DNA from: Alteribacter keqinensis
GTDB taxonomy: Bacteria > Bacillota > Bacilli > Bacillales > Salisediminibacteriaceae
Assembly (NCBI RefSeq): GCF_003710255.1
Contig: NZ_RHIB01000001.1
Location: 2,046,001 to 2,110,000, forward strand
Reading direction: 5' to 3'
DNA: 64,000 bases
A program made the translations under genes and the position numbers. Below, one piece after another: positions 18,543-27,819 of this stretch. The stretch's first letter is position 1, and each line of letters opens with the position of its first letter. The notes below the pieces were generated by a model. It made no database searches. It was not told where the DNA came from and saw nothing but the letters and a program-made list of their open reading frames with translations.

Positions 18543-18968
18543 TCCGCTTCACCCCTTGTCTTTTTTTCGAGGACGTACATGTTTTATTGAGACGGAGAAA
18601 ATCCGGTTTAGACGTTACTAACAATTTTGTATGTTCTCATTGTACGTACACACACCTGTTTTTAATCACAGGAAAGCAAATCAGTATAAAAATGGTTCGT
18701 AATACTAGCTGAATTTGTGCTCCTATTGTAACACATTCACTGTATATTTCAGAAACAGAACGCATTTTTGAGAGAATTCATTGCTTTATTGTGAATGTTT
18801 TTCAAGCATAAATCAGTGGATTTTTCCTGTCAAATATAATGAACCCTATGTACTGCACTCATATGTATCCTTTTCCACATTCGGGCAGATTTAACCTCTT
18901 AATTGATATAAAAGAAATTCTACAAATCCCCACTATTCTCGCATGGGCTAACTGTTTTATGTATGTAT

Positions 18969-19002
18969 AGAGCAAGGTACGAGTCCTTTCGTACCTTGCT
19001 CT
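18969..19002 (-). terminator. Terminator of tig
   Basis: A perfect 14-bp stem AGAGCAAGGTACGA with its complement and a 6-nt loop lies 20 bases after the trigger factor stop codon. The downstream tail has few Ts. Confidence 0.78.
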
Positions 19003-19022
19003 TTATGGTCAGGCTATATAAT

Positions 19023-20321
19023 TTACGCCTCTTTTGTTTTGCTTTCTTCTACCAGAAGATCGATCGCTTTACGAATTTTAAGGTCGGCTTTAAGTGTGTC
19101 AAGACCGCCTTGCATCTGAAGGATCTGCTTAAGCTCATCTTTTGAGCGCTGGTATGTTTCAGCCATTTTATCAAGCTCAGCTTCTACGTCTTCATCAGAA
19201 GCTTCAACGTTTTCTGCTTCAGCAATAGCTTCTAGCGTCAGGTTCATGCGTACGCGCTTTTCAGCGTCGTCCATAAACTGAGCTTTCATGCCTTCTTCGT
19301 CTGTACCAGAGAACTGGTAGTACATGTCAAGAGTCATACCCTGCCCCTGCAGACGCTGTCCGAATTCTTGAAGCATACGGTCTGTTTCAGTTTCGACCAT
19401 CGCTTTAGGAACATCGATCTCAGCATTTTCAGTTGCCCGCTCTACAAGGGAGTCTTTTTTCTTTAGGTCCGCTTCCTGTTCACGGCTCTTCTGAAGGTTT
19501 TCCTTCAGCTTGCCTTTTAGATCCTCAAGAGAGTCAACCTCTTCATCAACATCTTTAGCGAACTCATCGTCCAGCTCTGGAAGCTCTTTACGCTTGATAT
19601 CGTGAAGTGTCACTTTGAATACAGCAGGTTTACCTGCAAGCTCTTCAGAGTGGTAGTCTTCAGGGAATTCTACGTTAACTTCTTTTTCTTCGCCTGTTTT
19701 TGTACCTGTAAGCTGGTCTTCGAATCCTGGGATAAACTGACCGGAACCAATTTCAAGTGAATAGTTCTCAGCTTTTCCGCCTTCGAAAGCTTCACCGTCA
19801 ACGAATCCTTCGAAGTCCATGACAACTGTGTCGCCTTCTTGAACTTCACCGTCTTCGATGGCAACAAGATCAGCATTTTTCTCTTGAAGCTGCTTAATTT
19901 CGCTGTCAACATCTTCGTCAGTAACTTCAGCAGACTCTTCTTCTACTTCAAGTCCTTTGTAGTCGCCAAGTTTAACTTCTGGCTTCACTGTAACAGTTGC
20001 TTTGAAAACAAGGTTTTCGCCTTTTTCCATGTTTTCGATGTCAATTTCAGGACGGTCAACCGGCTCGATTCCTGTTTCTTCCACAGCTTCACCGTAAGCT
20101 TGCGGTAGAAGGATATCAAGAGCATCCTGGTAAAGTGCTTCAACGCCGAAACGCTGTTCAAACATAGAACGAGGTACCTTTCCTTTACGGAATCCAGGTA
20201 CGTTTACTTTCTTTACTACTTTTTTGAACGCTTCATCTAAGGCAGTGTTTACACGTTCTTTATCAACTTCAATTGTAAGAACGCCGGAATTGCCTTCTAA
20301 TTTTTCGAATTTTGCAGTCAT
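19023..20321 (-). CDS. tig: Trigger factor, ribosome-associated chaperone and prolyl isomerase
   Basis: The 432-residue protein shows the ribosome-docking signature [19 protein letters not shown] (residues about 41-60), a central FKBP-type isomerase domain with [20 protein letters not shown] and [14 protein letters not shown], and the helical C-terminal arms. It binds nascent chains at the exit tunnel. I use the ATG at 20321, which follows a GGAGGG site; an upstream ATG six codons earlier lacks one. The protein is strongly acidic, in keeping with the family and with a salt-adapted proteome. Confidence 0.97.
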   Translation of the reverse strand: MTAKFEKLEGNSGVLTIEVDKERVNTALDEAFKKVVKKVNVPGFRKGKVPRSMFEQRFGVEALYQDALDILLPQAYGEAVEETGIEPVDRPEIDIENMEKGENLVFKATVTVKPEVKLGDYKGLEVEEESAEVTDEDVDSEIKQLQEKNADLVAIEDGEVQEGDTVVMDFEGFVDGEAFEGGKAENYSLEIGSGQFIPGFEDQLTGTKTGEEKEVNVEFPEDYHSEELAGKPAVFKVTLHDIKRKELPELDDEFAKDVDEEVDSLEDLKGKLKENLQKSREQEADLKKKDSLVERATENAEIDVPKAMVETETDRMLQEFGQRLQGQGMTLDMYYQFSGTDEEGMKAQFMDDAEKRVRMNLTLEAIAEAENVEASDEDVEAELDKMAETYQRSKDELKQILQMQGGLDTLKADLKIRKAIDLLVEESKTKEA

Positions 20322-20440
20322 ATATGTTCCCTCCAACATCTTTGAAAATACTAATTTCTACTGTTCTCGCGATTTGCAACCATTTTATTATAACACACGT
20401 GTTTCTCATTTCAATCATAATCATTCTTAAAAGTAAACCA

Positions 20441-21505
20441 TTATGTAATCGGATCTGTTGACTGAAACAAGTGGGTTTCTATGGACCTGATATGCTTGAT
20501 GGCGGCCTTTACCGGTCTTTCGGATGTTTTATAAAGAACGATGATGTCGTCAATTTCCATATTTTTATCATCGTCCTCCATCAGCAGAGAAAGGCCGAGG
20601 TAGTGAAGAGCGGCTGCCCAGACTTTTGTCTCATACGGATCGGGTGACTTTGGATAAATGGCAAACAGATAGTGCCACCACACCTGCATAACCATTTCGA
20701 CGACAGTCGGGTTGTCCTGCCCGAGGTGATCTTCCAGCACCCTCACCACTTCATTTCCGAATCGCTCGTGAAACACATCTTCCAATTCATTCATTTGTAC
20801 GGTGTATGTATCGCCAAACTTATGTACAACAAACTTACCTTCTATGTTCATATCCTTCATCATCTGCATGACATAGCTTTTTAAAACAGGGTCGTTTTCC
20901 TTATCTTCCAAAAACGCCCGGTACGCCTCAACTACTTTTGCCGTGTTGACCTGGCTCAGCTTTTTTAAAGCCCCCCACTGCTGGTTCGGATCCCCTCTTT
21001 CAAGTGTCTTAATCCATTCATCCGGGGAACTGAACTGATCCACAGGTTCTTCATCTTCATGAATGCCTGTTTGATGATGGTTCGTCATCTGCCTGGAGAA
21101 TTCGAGCAGCTGATAAAATGACTCTGCCATTTTCGGCGGCAGTTTGTCCTCAGCCATAACAGACTCAAGCATTGTGACGACTTCTTCGTATTTTCCCAGC
21201 TGAACAAGAAGGGATACGTATACCTGCAGCACTTCATAGTACTGTCCGATACCTTCTTTTAACATGGATTCACAATAGGTTTTCGCTTCGTCAAGCCGGT
21301 TGAGCTCGATATTTGTTATCACCAGACCATATCGGGCCTGGCTGTGTGTAGGTTCAAGCTCGGCTGACTGCTGAAAGTAGCGGAGAGCATCATAATGCTT
21401 CTTCTCTTTCAGTGCCTCCATCCCCTTATCCACAAGGCGCGCTACCAAGCCGGGGAACATTATGACATTATCTTCTTGTCCCTGCCCCTTTTTCTGTTTT
21501 CCCAT
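20441..21505 (-). CDS. TPR-repeat protein, YsoA-like
   Basis: The 354-residue soluble protein has tetratricopeptide repeats in its first half (ALKEKKHYDALRYFQQSAELEPTHSQARYGL, followed by a second EAKTYCESMLKEG repeat and a third KYEEVVTMLESVM repeat). The C-terminal half of about 200 residues ends with SLLMEDDDKNMEID and carries no motif I recognise. Its place next to tig matches ysoA in B. subtilis, a protein of unknown role. I chose ATG 21505 because AAAGGTGG lies nine bases before it; a start nine codons upstream is possible. Confidence 0.85.
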   Translation of the reverse strand: MGKQKKGQGQEDNVIMFPGLVARLVDKGMEALKEKKHYDALRYFQQSAELEPTHSQARYGLVITNIELNRLDEAKTYCESMLKEGIGQYYEVLQVYVSLLVQLGKYEEVVTMLESVMAEDKLPPKMAESFYQLLEFSRQMTNHHQTGIHEDEEPVDQFSSPDEWIKTLERGDPNQQWGALKKLSQVNTAKVVEAYRAFLEDKENDPVLKSYVMQMMKDMNIEGKFVVHKFGDTYTVQMNELEDVFHERFGNEVVRVLEDHLGQDNPTVVEMVMQVWWHYLFAIYPKSPDPYETKVWAAALHYLGLSLLMEDDDKNMEIDDIIVLYKTSERPVKAAIKHIRSIETHLFQSTDPIT

Positions 21506-21723
21506 TCTCCGTGCCACCTTTACCATCTGCAAAGTTATTACCTTTCAGTTTATCAATTTAAATTGTGAAAAACAAATATTAATAAGAAAACCTTTTCCTT
21601 CCTCATACAGAATACAGAGTTACTTCATTTTTTTCAGTAATGAACGAAAATAAAGGTTTCCACTTCGAATTTTCTGTAAATACATATTTATAACAATCTC
21701 TTTTTGAAAGGGTGATCGCGTTG

Positions 21724-22137
21724 ATGGAATTATTTCTGTTGTTTTTGGTTGCTTTGATCACTTTATACGTAACGTCCCATAGTAAATCCGAACACCGTCC
21801 AAGGTTAACAACAGTCAAATCAGAGCGTTTCCGTCTGCAGTCCCCGTTGGAACAGCAGCTTTATGACGCTCTTACACTAAAAGGTTTTTATGTCAGTTGT
21901 CATATACAGTGTGGAAGCACGAAGGTTCCTCTGGCACTGGAGCCATACCGTATTGCCGTCCTCCCTCCCTGCCTCTCCCGGATCAAACAAGCGTTCCTGA
22001 CCCAGTACATTAGAAGCTTCGGCTGGAAAGTGGTTGCCCTTCGCACAGAAAATATTGAGGAAGCCATTGAGCACGTTATTTCCGGTGTGAGCGGCAAAAA
22101 ACAGGAATCAACTGCCGTGGAACAGAAGCCGTCTTAA
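21724..22137 (+). CDS. Membrane-anchored protein with a DUF559/Vsr-like nuclease fold lacking obvious catalytic residues
   Basis: The 137-residue protein starts with one membrane helix (MELFLLFLVALITLYV), then a basic linker, then a soluble domain. That domain begins SPLEQQLYDALTLKGF and ends with FLTQYIRSFGWKVVALRTENIEEAIEHVI. This matches the plan of DUF559/Vsr-type PD-(D/E)XK proteins, in which a helix 'E..L...L', a central 'vD.a....r.aiE.DG' strand pair and a final 'fL...GW.Vlr....i' are typical. Here the central segment reads VPLALEPYRIAVLPP, so the expected Asp and Glu-Asp residues are mostly gone. The ribosome site AAAGGGTGATC supports ATG 21724 over the upstream GTG. The fold assignment is inference. 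Confidence 0.6.
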   Translation: MELFLLFLVALITLYVTSHSKSEHRPRLTTVKSERFRLQSPLEQQLYDALTLKGFYVSCHIQCGSTKVPLALEPYRIAVLPPCLSRIKQAFLTQYIRSFGWKVVALRTENIEEAIEHVISGVSGKKQESTAVEQKPS

Positions 22138-22239
22138 TCAGCCATAACAAGTCTCGTTCAACCGGCTTTAAGCCTGAGTATAAGGTCTCTACCTGTAGCA
22201 GAAGATAACCATGACATCTGCAGTAAAGGAGTGAACACC

Positions 22240-22386
22240 ATGACCCAATCACAACACGAACCATTTGAAGAGTACAACCCGGCACCATTAACAGAAGAGA
22301 TGCTTGAAGAGATCCGCAGCCTGGAAAGTAAACTCCGGGAGCAGGCTTCTGATGACGTTATCCTGATCGCCTATACGCACAAGTAA
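22240..22386 (+). CDS. Small acidic protein, 48 aa, unknown function
   Basis: The ORF begins MTQSQHEPFEEYNPAPLTEE and continues as an amphipathic, Glu/Leu-rich helix (MLEEIRSLESKLREQ), ending DDVILIAYTHK. An AAAGGAGTG ribosome site at 8-nt spacing and an immediate strong terminator support real expression. It lies 100 nt after the DUF559-like gene on the same strand, so the two may share a message. I do not recognise the family. Confidence 0.65.
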   Translation: MTQSQHEPFEEYNPAPLTEEMLEEIRSLESKLREQASDDVILIAYTHK

Positions 22387-22390
22387 CTCA

Positions 22391-22420
22391 AAAACCCACG
22401 GGAAAATCCCGTGGGTTTTT
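22391..22420 (+). terminator. Intrinsic terminator after the 48-aa ORF
   Basis: AACCCACGGGA with its complement around an AAA loop, flanked by A and T runs, lies five bases after the stop codon; textbook form. Confidence 0.92.
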
Positions 22421-22447
22421 GTCTATGTATCATTTTGATTGCTCTAA

Positions 22448-22524
<77 letters not shown>

Positions 22525-22526
22525 AA

Positions 22527-22600
22527 TGGAGCGGGTGATGAGAATCGAACTCACATCATCAGCTTGGAAGGCTGAGGTTTTACCACTAAACTACACCCGC
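22527..22600 (-). tRNA. tRNA-Gly (anticodon TCC)
   Basis: Acceptor GCGGGTG/CACCCGC, D arm TAGTTTAGTGGTAAAA, anticodon loop CTTCCAA giving TCC for GGA, T loop GTTCGATTC, discriminator T and an encoded CCA. It lies two bases from tRNA-Arg, so both come from one transcript. Confidence 0.97.
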
Positions 22601-22691
22601 ATCGCTACATTAAGTTTATCGCTTTTTTTCTTGCGACAAGTATTAATATAGCTGAAATGTGAAAGAAAGTCAACAAACTTTTTTCACTTCA

Positions 22692-23207
22692 TTATGATCT
22701 TTTAAGAGTTCTGCTTAATTCTTCAACTTCCCGACCTTCAAAAGTGAAAAAGGTAACTGTCGCTTCCTTCTCATCGATTTCAAGAATTACATAGGTTCCT
22801 GCGTTTACTTCCCCCCGCGGAAGGCGGATACTCCCAGGGTTAACAAACAGCATCCCGTCTTCAACAAAGGCTTCGGGGACGTGTGAGTGTCCGAAACAGA
22901 CAACATCGGCTTCTGTTTCCTGCCCTTTGTATTTCAACTGAAGAGAAGACATCTTCACATTAAGGAGATGACCGTGTGCTGAAAACACACGAATACCCTT
23001 CGCCTCGTCTACTCGTTCTTCGGGGAATTTTCCTGTAAAGTCACAATTCCCCCTGACTGTATGAACACCTTCAAGTTCCGGTGCTTCTGTTTCCAATTCC
23101 GAGTCTCCACAGTGAATGACCATATCCACCTCACTCCGGTGACGGTCAATAACCTCTTTAAGTTCGCTGCGCCAGCCGTGGCTGTCGCTGATAATCATCG
23201 CTTTCAT
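22692..23207 (-). CDS. ysnB: YfcE/YsnB-type metallophosphoesterase
   Basis: The 171-residue protein carries the calcineurin-like metal ligands in order: ISDSHG near residue 6, IHCGDSE near 34, VRGNCD near 53, and FGHSH near 106 followed by NPGSIRLPRG. Members of this MJ0936/YfcE family hydrolyse phosphodiesters with two metal ions; the natural substrate is unknown. The ATG at 23207 follows GGAGG; a 49-residue longer frame runs into intergenic hairpins and is rejected. It follows rdgB, as ysnB follows ysnA in B. subtilis. Confidence 0.92.
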   Translation of the reverse strand: MKAMIISDSHGWRSELKEVIDRHRSEVDMVIHCGDSELETEAPELEGVHTVRGNCDFTGKFPEERVDEAKGIRVFSAHGHLLNVKMSSLQLKYKGQETEADVVCFGHSHVPEAFVEDGMLFVNPGSIRLPRGEVNAGTYVILEIDEKEATVTFFTFEGREVEELSRTLKRS

Positions 23208-23231
23208 CACTGGCCTCCTATTCTTTCTGTG

Positions 23232-23274
23232 AAGGCACTGAAAAAGTTCGGTCTTTAACTTTTCCCGGTGCCTT
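23232..23274. repeat. Hairpin with the GGCACTGAAAAAGT motif (rdgB-ysnB gap, copy 1)
   Basis: AAGGCACTGAAAAAGTT pairs with AACTTTTCCCGGTGCCTT. The same motif forms the neighbouring terminator at 23369 and the linker of the composite B repeats at 11759 and 33957. Confidence 0.6.
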
Positions 23275-23368
23275 TTAAGCAATGAGCGTAACGGTTGCAT
23301 TTTTAAAAGCCTGTTATAAGTGGGTTTCTCGTGCGCGCAACCGAATGGAGCCATTGCAACTCAAATAA

Positions 23369-23409
23369 GAGGCACTGAAAAAGTTGTTATGTACTTTTTC
23401 AGTGGCCTC
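23369..23409 (-). terminator. Terminator-like hairpin after rdgB
   Basis: GAGGCACTGAAAAAGT pairs with ACTTTTTCAGTGGCCTC, one bulged base, ten bases after the rdgB stop codon. Its sequence is the repeat-linker motif, so this terminator seems to have been built from a dispersed repeat. Confidence 0.75.
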
Positions 23410-23418
23410 TTTCTGTCT

Positions 23419-24021
23419 CTAGTTGAACAGTGTGTCCCAGTCAGCTTCGAGCTTTTTCATGGCATTTGCTCTGTGGCTGATCTGATTCTTTTCTTCACGG
23501 CTGAGTTCGGCCATCATTTTCCCCAGTTCCGGTACATAAAACAAAGGGTCATAACCGAAGCCGTGTTCTCCTCTTTTTTCAAAAGCGATGCGCCCTTCAC
23601 ATGTTCCCCTTACAACGTGACACCGGTTTCCAGGCAGGTAAACAGCGAGAGCACACACGAAGCGTGCCGTCCTGTTTTCTTCTTGCACCCCTTCAAGCTC
23701 TCTCAAAAGCTTCTCGTTATTTGCTTCATCGCTCTTTTCACTTCCCGCATACCGGGCAGAGTAAACACCGGGAGCTCCGTTAAGAGCATCTACCTCAAGA
23801 CCACTGTCATCAGCAATGACGGGAATTCCATTGGCTTTTCCGATCGCTTCTGCTTTTTTGACGGCATTGTCTTCAAATGTTTCGCCATCTTCAATCACAT
23901 CATCAGGCTCTTCCATATCAAGAAGGGACTTAACTTGAATATTTTTTTCAGCAAAAAAGGCTTCAAACTCCCTGACCTTACCTTGATTTTTAGTGGCAAT
24001 AAGAACTGTTTTCACGCTCAT
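23419..24021 (-). CDS. rdgB: XTP/dITP pyrophosphatase
   Basis: The 200-residue HAM1/RdgB enzyme removes non-canonical purine triphosphates (ITP, XTP) from the nucleotide pool. It shows [14 protein letters not shown] near residue 10, the metal-site [26 protein letters not shown] around 70-90, the substrate motif GYDPLF near 154 and the SHRANA loop near 183. It overlaps the rph stop by 4 nt, the common rph-rdgB-ysnB order of Bacilli. Confidence 0.96.
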   Translation of the reverse strand: MSVKTVLIATKNQGKVREFEAFFAEKNIQVKSLLDMEEPDDVIEDGETFEDNAVKKAEAIGKANGIPVIADDSGLEVDALNGAPGVYSARYAGSEKSDEANNEKLLRELEGVQEENRTARFVCALAVYLPGNRCHVVRGTCEGRIAFEKRGEHGFGYDPLFYVPELGKMMAELSREEKNQISHRANAMKKLEADWDTLFN

Positions 24022-24785
24022 TCACTCTTTTCTTCCTGCGGCTCGGGAGTTTGGAGTTTTTCCGCTGTTTCACCTAACGTTTCTTTTTGAATCTGGAATA
24101 ACTCTGTGATTCCTTTTTCTGCAAGGTCCAGCATTTCATTTAACTGACTGCGGGAAAATGTTGCTTCCTCCCCGGTGCCCTGAAGTTCAACAAACTCTCC
24201 GCTTCCGGTCATAATCACATTCATATCAACATCGGCTTTTGAATCTTCAGCATAGTTAAGATCGAGAATGGCTCCTTCTTCCGTATCAACACCAACAGAA
24301 ATAGCCGCCAGGTAGTCCGTAACGGGGAATGTTTTAAACATTTTTTCGTCCATCCCTTTTTGAAAAGCAAGGCACATAGCCACAAAGGCACCTGTTACAG
24401 AAGCCGTTCTGGTACCACCATCAGCCTGAATCACATCACAATCAATCCATACTGTACGCTCCCCCATCGCTTCAAGGTCTACCGTGGATCTTAAAGCCCG
24501 TCCGATCAGACGCTGAATTTCCATCGTTCTTCCTGTCAGCTTTCCTTTTGCTGCCTCACGGATGTTTCTTGATTCGGTGGCACGTGGAAGCATGGAATAC
24601 TCAGCTGTCACCCAGCCCTTCCCCTGATTTCTCATAAAAGGAGGCACACGGTCTTCTATCGTTGCTGAGCAAATGACTTTCGTATCACCAAATGAAATCA
24701 ACACAGACCCTTCCGGATGCTTGATGTAACCTGCTTCTAGCTGTACATTACGTAACTGGTCATTTTCCCTGCCGTCTATACGCAT
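24018..24785 (-). CDS. rph: Ribonuclease PH
   Basis: The 255-residue phosphorolytic 3'-5' exoribonuclease trims tRNA precursors. It starts [17 protein letters not shown], then shows [33 protein letters not shown] with the phosphate-site arginine, [11 protein letters not shown], and [18 protein letters not shown] around residue 120. The C-terminus is extended by a Lys/Glu/Pro tail. An AGGAGTG site precedes the ATG. First gene of rph-rdgB-ysnB and separated from gerM by a terminator. Confidence 0.97.
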   Translation of the reverse strand: MRIDGRENDQLRNVQLEAGYIKHPEGSVLISFGDTKVICSATIEDRVPPFMRNQGKGWVTAEYSMLPRATESRNIREAAKGKLTGRTMEIQRLIGRALRSTVDLEAMGERTVWIDCDVIQADGGTRTASVTGAFVAMCLAFQKGMDEKMFKTFPVTDYLAAISVGVDTEEGAILDLNYAEDSKADVDMNVIMTGSGEFVELQGTGEEATFSRSQLNEMLDLAEKGITELFQIQKETLGETAEKLQTPEPQEEKSE

Positions 24786-24837
24786 ACAATCACTCCTGAA
24801 ATCTATATTGTCTTTATGTATTATTCTCTAATCAAGT

Positions 24838-24866
24838 AAAAGAGGTGGCTGCATTCAGCCACCCCC
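24838..24866. terminator. Bidirectional hairpin between gerM and rph
   Basis: GGTGGCTG/CAGCCACC stem with CTCTTTTACTT following on the minus strand. It lies after the gerM stop codon (24910) and upstream of rph. Confidence 0.7.
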
Positions 24867-24909
24867 TTATGATAATCGTTTCTTATACCAAATTCAAATG
24901 ACAGTCTAT

Positions 24910-26115
24910 TTAATATTTACCTGTATTTACAGTCCCTGGACGTGTTACAGGCTCTGTCAGTGCAGCACCCGAGCTGACCATGAGTTCATCATTGTCATTA
25001 ACTTCAATGGAGACCTGTTCCACTTCCTCCTGTTCAGTCAGGGAGAGTACCAGCATATTTACAACATGCTCTGAAACAGCCGTGCCTTCAAGCTGTGTGA
25101 GTACTCCTTCATTAAAGTTCAATGTTACCGTTCCATTTCTGAATTTTGGTTCCTCCACAAGGGCAACTTCATTTCTGAAATCAGTCAAAAGGGACGTAAG
25201 CATATCGGGTCCTTTTAACAGCTCGTCGACTACAGCAGTGTACGTATCTGCATTTGCCGGAACCCGTCGTGTGACCGGTACATAGTACGTCTGATCTTCA
25301 TGCTGTGACAGGAAGTAAACCGTAACAGCCTTCGTGTTTGAAAGATCACTTACAGCACCTGTTTCAAGGTTGATTCCGTGAATACGGCTGTAGCCTTCTG
25401 CAATCGGGGTGCCATTCTGAGGCATCACCTGCTGCTCTTCACCGGCAATTTTAATTTGAACCCGGTCCACATTTTCAAATTGTGTAACGGTCCATGTGAC
25501 TGCCTGTAAAATTCTTAATTCATCTTCGGGACGGTAATCTGTAAAGTCCGGTGAAAAATCAATGACAGCAGTTCCATCCCCCGTAACTTCAGCTTCCAGT
25601 ACTTCTGTTCCTGCAGGGAGTACTGCCTGAAAACCGTTTGGCAGAAGTTCAGTGACCGGTCCGTCTTTTACCAGGTAGGAAAGGGATTGTTCAAGGTCTT
25701 GGTTTGAATCAGGGAGGGCAAACGTCTGCGGCGTTACCATACCATTTCTGTCCATTAAGTACAGCTCGCGCATTGCAGTTTCTTCCATCATACCGCCGCC
25801 TTTTTCCCCCATTTCCTCATCTTCTTCATGCATATCATCTTCATGCATATCATCATCTTCCATCATGCCGCCTTTTTCATCGTACTCGTCTTCTTCCATT
25901 CCTTCTTCCATATCCATTTCTTCATTTACTTCTACGGTATTCTCTTCTAATGCTTCAAGCATTCCTTCTAATCCCAATTCATCTTCATCGTCCACATATT
26001 GTGGCGGATCCACTTCTTCAAACGTTTCTTGAGCCTCATCCTCAGCACCACATGCAGTTACAACGGCTGCAGCCAGTATCAGCATCCACCAAGGTTTCTT
26101 TATTAGACGAAGCAT
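24910..26115 (-). CDS. gerM: GerM-like spore lipoprotein with an acidic Met/His-rich insert
   Basis: The 401-residue protein has a signal peptide (KKPWWMLILAAAVVTAC) with lipobox Cys22. It then has an acidic region, and two GerMN domains: the first shows the GMVTPQTFALPD strand, SLSYLVKDGP and LPAGTEVLEAEV, the second shows VTVYFLSQHEDQTYYVPVTRRVP and VVDELLKGPD. GerMN domains occur in GerM, needed for germination and cortex formation in B. subtilis. Residues about 68-115 are nearly all Glu, Asp, Met, His and Gly with repeated MHEDDMHEE-like units; I do not know this from the B. subtilis protein. Spore role is by family; a GAGGAGGGG site precedes the ATG. Confidence 0.9.
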   Translation of the reverse strand: MLRLIKKPWWMLILAAAVVTACGAEDEAQETFEEVDPPQYVDDEDELGLEGMLEALEENTVEVNEEMDMEEGMEEDEYDEKGGMMEDDDMHEDDMHEEDEEMGEKGGGMMEETAMRELYLMDRNGMVTPQTFALPDSNQDLEQSLSYLVKDGPVTELLPNGFQAVLPAGTEVLEAEVTGDGTAVIDFSPDFTDYRPEDELRILQAVTWTVTQFENVDRVQIKIAGEEQQVMPQNGTPIAEGYSRIHGINLETGAVSDLSNTKAVTVYFLSQHEDQTYYVPVTRRVPANADTYTAVVDELLKGPDMLTSLLTDFRNEVALVEEPKFRNGTVTLNFNEGVLTQLEGTAVSEHVVNMLVLSLTEQEEVEQVSIEVNDNDELMVSSGAALTEPVTRPGTVNTGKY

Positions 26116-26251
26116 ACTTTCCCCTCCTCAGGCAGTTTGTACTACCATATATACGAGCCTCGCACCTTTTTATACCAACTTGTTTAACCGTAACCCCCGG
26201 GGTCTGTCCCCATAGCCGTCAAGTTAAGGGATTTAAGAATTTGAAGCAGTA

Positions 26252-26336
26252 GAAGTCAGGATGCAGCCGGAATGTCCTTCGCTTTCCCTGGAGATGCCGG
26301 TGACTCCTCAGTCTTCGCGAGGCAATTGAAAAGTCC
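26252..26336. repeat. Truncated family A repeat with linker motif
   Basis: GGATGCAGCCGGAATGTCC and CTTCGCTTTCCCTGG match the left half of copy 2 at 11150. The block then ends early in GACTCCTCAGTCTTCGCGAGGC and the linker-like GGCAATTGAAAAGTCC. The rest of the 550-nt gap between gerM and racE (26116-26665) shows no gene. Confidence 0.68.
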
Positions 26337-26610
26337 ATTTTAATAAAAAACTTAGAAAAGCTAGGGTCCATTCTCAGATCCAAAGTCATATTGATTAACA
26401 TGAAGTGGCTTACAGGTAACTTCAGACGGGTATTTTCCCTATACAACAGTTTTTTGTGAAGTTATGGGAGTGGAAGGAACTTTCAAATATCACTGTGAAG
26501 GGAGAAGAACGTCTATGACAATGCTGTTTTTAGGTGTAACATTTAAAATGAAGCAATGGCATTTCTCCAGCTCTATAGTCCATTCCGAAAAGCATTTATA
26601 AAAGAATTGA

Positions 26611-26650
26611 AAAAATCCCCAGGCCGTAAAGTACCGGCCTGGGGATTTTT
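26611..26650 (-). terminator. Terminator of racE
   Basis: AAAAATCCCCAGGCCG and CGGCCTGGGGATTTTT around a short loop, 15 bases after the racE stop codon. Confidence 0.93.
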
Positions 26651-26665
26651 GTATCTGACATTTTA

Positions 26666-27478
26666 TTATATGCTTCTAGTCGGGCTCAGTGTAATGTGGT
26701 GAACGTCATCCACAGTGATACTCAGCCACTGGTTTGCAATAGCTTTAAATGTTTCTCCCGATCCTGTGGAATAAAACTGGTGAGCAGGCAGCCTGTCACC
26801 GGTATAGAGCAGATCTTTGTGATAAAGAAGTGCGCTTACTTCACGGGCGGTTTCATCGCCTGAACAGATAACCTGGATGTCCTCCCCAACCACCTTTGCA
26901 ATAACCTCCTCCAAAAGAGGATAGTGCGTGCATCCGAGAATCAGACTGTCAATGCCTGTTTCGATAATCGGTTCGAGAGTTTCAGTAACAACACGCTCCG
27001 CTTCCTCACCGCTGATCACACCCTTTTCCACGAGAGGGACAAAGCGGGGACATGGCAGGCTTTCCACCTTCACTTTATTGTTAATGCTCATCAGGGCTTT
27101 TTCATAAGCTCCGCTCAAGATGGTGCCAACGGTTCCTACGACACCAACGTGATCGTTTTCAGTTACCTTCAGAGCCGCAATAGCACCAGGGTGAATGACA
27201 CCGATCACAGGAATGGAAAGCCTTTTCTTTGCTTCCTCCAATACAACAGCTGTAGCGGTGTTGCAGCCGATCACAAGAAGCTTCACATCGTTTTGAAGCA
27301 GGTAGTCAATCATTTCCCAAGTATACTGACGCACTTCTTCAACCGGTCGCGGCCCATACGGACAGCGGGCGGTGTCTCCGATATATATAATCTCTTCCTT
27401 TGGAAGCTGACGGAGCATCTCTGACACCACCGTCAAACCGCCTACTCCGGAATCAATTACTCCAATTGGTTTATTCAA
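26666..27478 (-). CDS. racE: Glutamate racemase
   Basis: The 270-residue enzyme makes D-glutamate for peptidoglycan. Both catalytic cysteines are visible: IGCNTATA near residue 74 and [10 protein letters not shown] near 185, plus the [11 protein letters not shown] start motif. I choose the TTG at 27478 ([11 protein letters not shown]): AGAAGGA lies upstream and it aligns with the usual RacE start. The 57-residue longer frame is the translation of a family B2 repeat and is not protein. The repeat ends only about 60 bp upstream, so the promoter must lie in or very near it. Confidence 0.95.
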   Translation of the reverse strand: MNKPIGVIDSGVGGLTVVSEMLRQLPKEEIIYIGDTARCPYGPRPVEEVRQYTWEMIDYLLQNDVKLLVIGCNTATAVVLEEAKKRLSIPVIGVIHPGAIAALKVTENDHVGVVGTVGTILSGAYEKALMSINNKVKVESLPCPRFVPLVEKGVISGEEAERVVTETLEPIIETGIDSLILGCTHYPLLEEVIAKVVGEDIQVICSGDETAREVSALLYHKDLLYTGDRLPAHQFYSTGSGETFKAIANQWLSITVDDVHHITLSPTRSI

Positions 27479-27539
27479 CGTACTTTGTCCTTCTTTCTCT
27501 GTCCAAATTAATTCGAAGGCTCTGTTAAACTCACTTGTT

Positions 27540-27665
27540 GATTTACGCTCATTGCGCTCCCTTTCCGCGGGCGGTTCGGGAGCCTCCTCAGCGCTTTGCG
27601 CTTCCGGGGTCTCCCCGGAACCCGCTTTTCCCGCAGGAGTGTCGCGCATTCGCTCAAATCAACAT
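27540..27665 (+). repeat. Family B2 palindromic repeat immediately upstream of racE
   Basis: A complete copy: ACGCTCATTGCGCTCC, TTTCCGCGGGCGGTTCGGG, AGCCTCCTCAGCGC, a tight CCGGGGTCTCCCCGG hairpin core and CCGCAGGAGTGTCGCGCATT. Its left and right ends are imperfect complements. Near-identical blocks occur at 34020, 54478 and, inverted, at 11546-11733. Confidence 0.8.
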
Positions 27666-27819
27666 TTTTATAAACAACAAAAATGGTCTCTAACAAAGCC
27701 AATCCGAAAAGAAATCTTATTAAACCTGTTTCCGTAAATACATTTTACTGTTAATGAGGAAGCTGGGATAGAAGTGTTTAAGTCAAAGAGAATCCGAACG
27801 AATCATATGCGGCGCAAAT

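Noticed and set aside
27479-27649. 57-residue N-terminal extension of glutamate racemase
   Set aside because: It is the translation of a family B2 repeat; the TTG at 27478 has a ribosome site and gives the normal RacE start.
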